Source: Isoetes taiwanensis (Eukaryota; Streptophyta; Lycopodiopsida; Isoetales; Isoetaceae). From it: 64,000 nt of DNA. The position numbers and the translations under genes are program-made. The stretch spans positions 3,933,487-3,997,486 of the forward strand of contig JAJEKV010000049.1 of assembly GCA_021234155.1 (NCBI GenBank), in the 5' to 3' direction. Under the pieces are notes generated by a model, which saw only the letters and a program-made list of their open reading frames with translations, had not been told where the DNA came from and searched no databases. This document shows positions 57,653 to 64,000 of this stretch, piece by piece. The stretch's first letter is position 1; every line of letters begins with the position of its first letter.

Positions 57653-58636
57653 GCAGAGATAAATCCCTTCATGGAGGAAATTTTCAAGGCACCCCAATTG
57701 GGGTTTCTATGGATAACACCCATCGGCCATTCTTTGCAATTGGGAAGCTCATGTTAAGCCCAATTCTCAGAGCTTGTCAACGATTACTACAACAATGGAT
57801 TGCCTTCAAATCTCAGCGGAGGTCCTAATACGAGCTTAGATTATGGCATGAAAGGGGCCGAAATTGTCATGGCTTCTTACACCTCCGAGCTCCAATTCCT
57901 TGCAAATCCCGTCACGAATCATGTGCAGAGCGCAGAGCAGCATAATCAGGATGTAAATTCTCTTGGCTTGATCTCTGCCTTGAAGACCGAGGAGGCTGTT
58001 GAGATCTTGAAGCTTATGAGCTCCACTTTCCTCGTCGCCCTTTGCCAGGCAGTCGATTTGCGACACCTTGAAGAGATTATGCGCCCCATTGTCCAAGCGG
58101 ATCATGGCGAGTGGCAAAGAAGACCCTTTTGGTGGATGAAAAGGGAGCTGTCTCCCTCTCGAGATGCGAGAAGGATCTTCTCCGAATTGTGGACCATCAA
58201 CATGTGTTTAGCTACATCGATGATCTTTGCCAATTCTTCCTATCCTCTCATCCAGAGCTCGAGAAAGGTTCTGGTCCAATTTGGATTGAAGAATGCGTAA
58301 AGAAAGAAGCCCAGCAGATGCTTCTCTCTTTGCCAAAATTGAAAACTTTGAGCAAGAACTGGAGAGGGAGCTGACAGAGGAGATTCCTGCAGCAAGGGAG
58401 AAATATGACAAGGGCATTCATGCTCTTCTAACAAAATTGAAGAGTCTAGGACTTGGTTGGTTCTTATGCAATTTGTGAGAAAGGAGGCGGGCCTGAAAAG
58501 GCTGTTGAGTGGCACCACGTAAGACATCTCTGGGGAAGAAATAAACAAGGTGTTCATGGCATTGCGTGATGGCAAAATAGTTGCTCCTTTGCTTCGTTGT
58601 GTGGAGGGATGGAACGGAGCTCCTTGTGCTTTGTAA
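57653..58636 (+). pseudogene. PAL: Phenylalanine ammonia-lyase 3' half, type II unit 4
   Basis: Same 5' junction. A run of lesions at 57724-57757 ('ctggccattgctgc' to 'cggccattctttgc', 'gttcgccc' to 'gttaagccc') breaks the first part. From 57800 to about 58080 the frame is open and includes [11 protein letters not shown] and AVDLRHLEE with CGA intact. The C-terminal part is frameshifted at 58083-58110, 58140-58170, 58207, 58255 and 58297-58315, again at CAG/CTG/CCAG sites. The 'gttaagccc' variant is shared with unit 5. No MIO domain. Confidence 0.92.
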
Positions 58637-61306
58637 TAGCCTATCAATCCAATTAAACAATTTGATTCAATAAACATAAAATTTTAAAGCTTCAAAAGAC
58701 TACTTGTACTCACACTAGGTATTGTGAAGCTTAGGCATGTCTATATGCCCCACTAAGCATAAGCCAATATAATTGGACGCTGAAAGCAATTGAAAAGTAT
58801 TCAAGAATGGATATTATCTTCTTCTAATCTTAACATGCTTCAAGAACTGCTGAGAACAACAAAACCAGAGGATTAAGATTAAAGGAAACCTTTATGGTAG
58901 TTGCAAGCACTATCAAGTACTTGGTAGAAAGTAATGCAAAACCGTAACCATACAATCCAAGTCCAACTAGAAGTATAACTGGAGCAAAGAAAATAGCACC
59001 AGAGATGCAAAACAAGAACAAAACGAGCATGACAGGCATGATAAATCAATAGGCGAGGTGTGTACGGGCACCTTAAGTAATCTAACCTTCTTTAGATCTC
59101 CCAAACGCTTTCTATGTTCTATTGCAAGAGGTGTTACATTGTAATCCATTAGCATTCCCACTACTTTGAAAGAAGATGTTAGATCTCTCCAAAATGGAAT
59201 ACAAGAAAAGAAAATTGTAACACATTCGATCATGTAGACTTATTAAAGAGAGATCTCTAATACCCATTCTGTATCATACACTTTGTCCTGGATGGATCCA
59301 AGTCTTCAGCATTTTTCATTTGTATAAAGAAGTTAGCAAAAACATGAAAGAGCCTAGGACAACTAGAGATTCATGCAAGCATAAGAAATCGGGGAAGTTG
59401 TTTCTGTGAGGGCTATAATGATGACTAATTATGATTTAGACAAATCGAAAGATCTCCTTAAGAGATTAGAAAAACCGATTATTTATGTTGCCGGGCATGC
59501 CAATTAGTTGGTCGATTTCGACCGGTTGTTTTGAATATTACCGGATCCAATCGATCGAGCTATAGCAAAACCAATCGAAAATACCTAAGCACTCTAGTCA
59601 TTACGAGCATTACCACATCCAAACGATCGACCATTAGCCCGTAAAACCTACATGCAACGATTTTTTTTGAATGAATCCTATGCTTCTCTACCTTGAAATC
59701 TAGATGCAACTGAAAAAAACACGACATGGGCAACAAACACTGTGATATCCAAATAGCAAGCAAAACAAGCTAAATGTACGACCCACGTTTAGATGCCATA
59801 TTGGACAAACACAACTCGCATAGTCGATTTTTTTACGGCATAGGCGGAATTTGGATTTGGAATATGGCCTGGATGGATTGTCCGAAAGCAAAATTCCAAC
59901 CATCAAGATAATAAAACCTATTTCCGGAAAAAGACTCCATGTAATCCTCGTAGCCCCATAGAATCGATAAACCTGCACTAGAAGTTGGGCTTCCTGGATC
60001 AAAAGCACAGGGCCTTGGCACCTGGTTTCCTCAGATATTTTTGCAAATAATAGTCTATTTTTGCAGAGCATGGGTTTTACTTTGCAATTCATCACCTCGT
60101 TCAAACCATATGGCTTTAGCATTCATCCCAAATCTAATAGCAAGCCATGCCCACAACAATAACATGATATTTTCTCCATGTTCAACATCAAGGTGGTCAC
60201 CTTTCATATTCCCCTTACACAAATTGTCTGGAAGTAAATCCATCCTTGTCCCAAAAAAGCATAGTGCCCCCCTTTGGATGGCCTAGCCATGAGAAATGAA
60301 GATAACCAAAACAAAATAATGAGGGAAACATGTATTTAAGCAAAAAAAAAAGGGGGACATTACTACAAAGCATTTCATAGTCAAGAGTTTCATAAAACAT
60401 CATGAAGAACCCACTCGTAATCACACTATGTTTACTGTTGGTTAAGAAAGTATAATCCATGGCTCCCTCCTCTGCGACTTGACATGATGTCTTCTACGGC
60501 TCTTTCTTAGCTCCAAATCTACTGCTTGATAGCAAGTCTTGTTAGGCAAATGATAGGAGCATATAGAACAAGTATCCACAATGATGTTTTGCTCCAGTAG
60601 TAACAATCATTTTGCATATCATTTATGTGGTAAAGGGGCTAAATGCCTGCAAATACAAAAACTCAGAACAAGTCGCTTAGGTCTTGTCTTTATTGCATGA
60701 ATCATCTAGCCCGAAATAATCCAGTGCATTCTCAAACTCGAAAGAGACCAAGAGGATTCCAATCGAATGAGGAGGTTTAGATCCAGTGTTATGGTCCAAG
60801 AGCAAGTCGTGCTTGCAAACCTTGGGACGACGAGTTGGCCTTGGGAATGCCACTGCGTGGCCTGGGAATGTTCCAAGTGGCCATAACTACCTAGGGGCAG
60901 TGTTGGGTTATTTTTCAAATGGCATGTATTTTGTAACTTAGCTTGACATTTTAATATAAATGTTATGTTAATATAGAACCTTTTAATGTGAAACCATTGA
61001 AGTTGGGGGTCCAAGTGGCAGAACCCCACGTTGGAAGGTTTTAAAAGGGAAAAATACCCTTCCCTCATCGCGACCTGATACAAGTCGGCCAGATCTGCTG
61101 AAAAAGGGGTCGGAACCAGCAATAGGCTGGCTATTTTGATCTGGAGAAAATGCTGGGGCCTCAGTTTCTTGGCCTATTCTTAGCGATTCTTCTCTTATAT
61201 AAGAGATTGAGTCGAATTCAAGAAGGGCCATAGCGATCTTGGAGCAGCTTGGAGGAGTTCTGATTCAAGCCCATAGCCTTTGTTCTTGTGGGTTTTAGTC
61301 TTGATC
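58637..61306. repeat. Type II flank, array unit 4
   Basis: Full flank with empty sites for LINE-B (60055-60070) and for the Helitron-like element (60945-60962). CAG/CTG damage is dense at 59400-59950 (for example 'cgatctgacc' to 'cgatcgacc', 'tcattctgagc' to 'tcattacgagc'). No gene recognised. Confidence 0.8.
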
Positions 61307-61500
61307 CACTACTACAAAAATAGGTAGAAATGACACGAAAGTGACGTTTCTCCTCCACCATTTGCACAGCATAAATGTCAGTTTTGTGTCATTTGGGGAG
61401 CACAAATGTCATAAATGGCACAAAAGTGACGTTTCTGCTCCGTAAAAAGGCAGAGCATAATGTCACTTTTTTGCCATTTCTACCTATTTTTGTAGTAGTG
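61307..61500. mobile_element. CACTA-like miniature element, copy 4
   Basis: CACTACTACAAAAATAGG at 61307 and its complement ending at 61500; nearly identical in length and interior to copy 1. Confidence 0.8.
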
Positions 61501-61857
61501 TTCCTTCTTTTTGTGCTGCCCAGGGACCATTTCGACCCTGTTGGGATTGTTCCCAACTTTCTGTTGTTGTTTGGGAAAATTGCCCATTGATCTTGCGTTT
61601 GCTCTAGTATTGAGCAATACTGCAACTGTAGTATTAGTTCTAGTGATAGAACTTCTGGAGCTGGGCTTTAGGCTGATCCTGGGGATCAATAACGATTGTG
61701 CGTGGGGAGTTCTGGGAACTCGCAGTTGAGGGAAACTCTGGGAGTTCTAAGTAGCACAATCCGTCCTACTTTGTGTAGGATGTGACACCCAGTATTCATG
61801 GTTTTGTATTGTTTAGCATTAAAGACAGCAATTCGGCTAATTTGCAAAACCCTTCAT

Positions 61858-62794
61858 GCAGAGATAAAGCCCTTCATGGAGGAAATTTTCAAGGCACCCC
61901 AATTGGGGTTTCTATGGATAACACCCATCTGGCCATTGCTGCAATTGGGAAGCTCATGTTAAGCCCAATTCTCGAGCTTGTCAACGATTACTACAACAAT
62001 GGATTGCCTTCAAATCTCGTGGAGGTCCTACGAGCTTACATTATGGCATGAAAGGGGCCGAAATTGTCATGGCTTCTTACACCTCAGAGCTCCAATTCCT
62101 TGCAAATCCCGGCCACGAATCATGTGCGGCCTTGAGCGGCATAATCGGGATGTAAATTCTCTTGGCTTGATCTCGCTGGAAGACCGAGGAGGTTGTTGAG
62201 ATCTTGAAGCTTATGAGCTCCACTTTCCTCGTCAAGCCTGCAGATCTCTCACATCCAAGCAGATCGTGGCGAGTGGCAAAGAAGACCCTTTTGGTGGATG
62301 AAACGGGGAACTGTCTCCTCTCGGATTCTCGCGAGAAGGATCTTCTCCGAATTGTGGACCATCAACATGTGTTTAGCTACATCGATGATCTTTGCCAATT
62401 CTTCCTATCCTCTCATCCGAGGAGCTCGAAAGGTTACGGTCCAATTTGGATTGAAGAATGCGTAAACAAAGAAGAAAATAGATGCTTCTCTCTTTGCCAA
62501 AATTGAAAACTTTGAGCAAGAACTGGAGAGGGAGCTAACAGAGGAGATTCCTGCAGCAAGGGAGAAATATGACAAGGGCATTCATGCTCTTCTAACAAAA
62601 TTGAAGAGTGTAGGACTTGGTTCTTGTACGAATTTGTGAGAAAGGAGGCCGGAACAAGGCTGTTGAGTGGCACACAGAAGACATCTCCTGGGGAAGAAAT
62701 AAACAAGGTGTTCATGGCATTGTGTGATGGCAAAATAGTTGCTCCTTTGCTTCGTTGTGTGGAGGGATGGAACGGAGCTCCTGGTGCTTTGTAA
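61858..62794 (+). pseudogene. PAL: Phenylalanine ammonia-lyase 3' half, type II unit 5
   Basis: Same 5' junction. Open through [15 protein letters not shown] and AIAAIGKLM, then broken at 61960 ('gttaagccc'), 61972, 62020-62040, 62107-62150 and 62175. About 30 bp is lost near 62235-62260 around the '[16 protein letters not shown]' region. The last 100 codons, from [12 protein letters not shown] onward, are almost clean except at 'ctctgcctaacag', which reads 'ctcttctaacaa' as in the other type II copies. No MIO domain. Confidence 0.92.
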
Positions 62795-64000
62795 TAGCCT
62801 ATCAATCCAATTAAACAATTTGATTCAATAAACAGAAATTTTTAAAGCTTCAAAAGACTACTTGTACTCACACTAGGTATTGTGAAGCTTAGGCATGTCT
62901 ATATGCCCCACTAAGCATAAGCCAATATAATTGGACGCTGAAAGCAATTGAAAAGTATTCAAGAATGGATATTATCTTCTTCTAATCTTAACATGCTTCA
63001 AGAACTGCTGGTGAGAACAACAAAACCAGAGGATTAAGATTAAAGGAAACCTTTATGGTAGTTGCAAGCACTATCAAGTACTTGGTAGAAAGTAATGCAA
63101 AACCGTAACCATACAATCCAAGTCCAACTAGAAGTATAACTGGAGCAAAGAAAATAGCACCAGAGATGCAAAACAAGAACAAAACGAGCATGACAGGCAT
63201 GATAAATCAATAGGTGAGGTGTGTATGCGGGCACCTTAAGTAATCTAACCTTCTTTAGATCTCCCCAAACGCTTTCTATGTTCTATTGCAAGAGGTGTTA
63301 CATTGTAATCCATTAGCATTCCCACTACTTTGAAAGAAGATGTTAGATCTCTCCAAAATGGAATACAAGAAAAGAAAATTGTAACATTCTGATCATGTAG
63401 ACTTATTAAAGAGAGATCTCTAATACCCATTCTGTATCATACACTTTGTCCTGGATGGATCCAAGTCTTGACATTTTTCATTTGTATAAAGAAGTTAGCA
63501 AAAACATGAAAGAGCCTAGGACAACTAGAGATTCATGCAAGCATAAGAAATCAGGGAAGTTGTTTACAGTAGGCTATAATGATGACTAATTATGATTTAG
63601 ACAAATCGAAAGATCTCTTAAGAGATTAGAAAAACCTGATTATTTATGTTGCCGGGCATGCCAATTAGTTGGTCGATTCGACCCGGTTGTTTTGAATATT
63701 ACCAGATCCAATCGATCAGAGCTATAGCAAAACCAGTCGAAAATACCTAAGCACTCTAGTCATTCTGAGCATTACCACATCCAAACGATCTGACCATTAG
63801 CCCAGAAACCTACATGCAACGATTTTTTTTTTGAATGAATCCTATGCTTCTCTACCTTGAAATCTAGATGCAACTGAAAAAACACGACATGGGCAACAAA
63901 CCTGTGATATCCAAATAGCAGCAAAACAAGCTAAATGTACACGGCCACGTTTAGATGCCATATTGGACAAACACAACTCCAGACAGTCTGATTTTCTGGC
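62795..64000. repeat. Type II flank, array unit 5, cut by the window end
   Basis: Matches 37060-38265 of unit 1 and ends at 'ccagacagtctgattttctg', the form also seen in unit 2 (45785). The array probably continues beyond the window. Confidence 0.8.

Noticed and set aside
1-64000. CRISPR arrays, bacterial operons, tRNA or rRNA genes
   Set aside because: No spaced short repeats, no cloverleaf with anticodon arm and no rRNA signatures were recognised; introns, poly(A) signals and plant transposons show a plant nuclear origin.

Overview
Nuclear DNA of a seed plant, most likely a gymnosperm. The dominant gene family is phenylalanine ammonia-lyase (PAL). Its coding sequence here runs without introns through the stretch where flowering-plant PAL genes normally carry their single intron, and intronless PAL is typical of conifers and relatives. 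The protein reads as PAL and not tyrosine ammonia-lyase (RFLNAG with Phe at the selectivity position) and not aminomutase. The rest is AT-rich flank, transposons and nested segmental duplications.

Layout. (1) 1-7665: a diverged PAL 3' fragment (1376-2112), a broken non-LTR retrotransposon on the minus strand (LINE-A, 3198-6080) split by a terminal-inverted-repeat element, and a 225-bp tail of a second LINE (LINE-B) with a 16-bp target-site duplication. (2) 7666-14006: promoter-like sequence and PAL1, full length but broken by two N-terminal frameshifts and one nonsense codon, then about 4 kb of flank ('type I'). (3) 14007-26992: two tandem 6.5-kb units, each with two PAL 3' fragments in type I flank. 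(4) 26993-28905: a 5'-truncated N4/N6-type DNA methyltransferase gene on the minus strand, abutting head to head (5) a 5'-truncated but unbroken PAL copy (28900-30768) with another type I flank to 36804. (6) 36805-64000: a tandem array of 'type II' units (about 4.2 kb without insertions), each a PAL 3' fragment, a flank and a CACTA-like miniature element. Unit 1 also holds a 3.1-kb Helitron-like insertion carrying exons of a Paladin-like phosphatase gene. Unit 2 holds a 251-bp inverted-repeat element. Unit 3 holds a 5.6-kb LINE-B. Sister units supply the empty site for each insertion.

Twelve PAL copies or fragments are present, all on the plus strand. Eleven run to the PAL stop codon and into shared 3' flank; the diverged first copy stops short of it. 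They begin at different 5' points, so the array grew by DNA-level segmental duplication and not by retrocopying. No copy here looks like a fully functional PAL gene.

The most striking signal is technical or epigenetic. Where duplicated copies differ, the differences are concentrated at CAG/CTG and some CCGG sites, as small scrambled replacements rich in CG, while the sequence between is nearly identical. Plants methylate cytosine at CHG, so many apparent frameshifts may be base-calling damage at methylated CHG sites in a long-read assembly and not mutations. Frameshift-based pseudogene calls, especially at 43-63 kb, should be read with that in mind.
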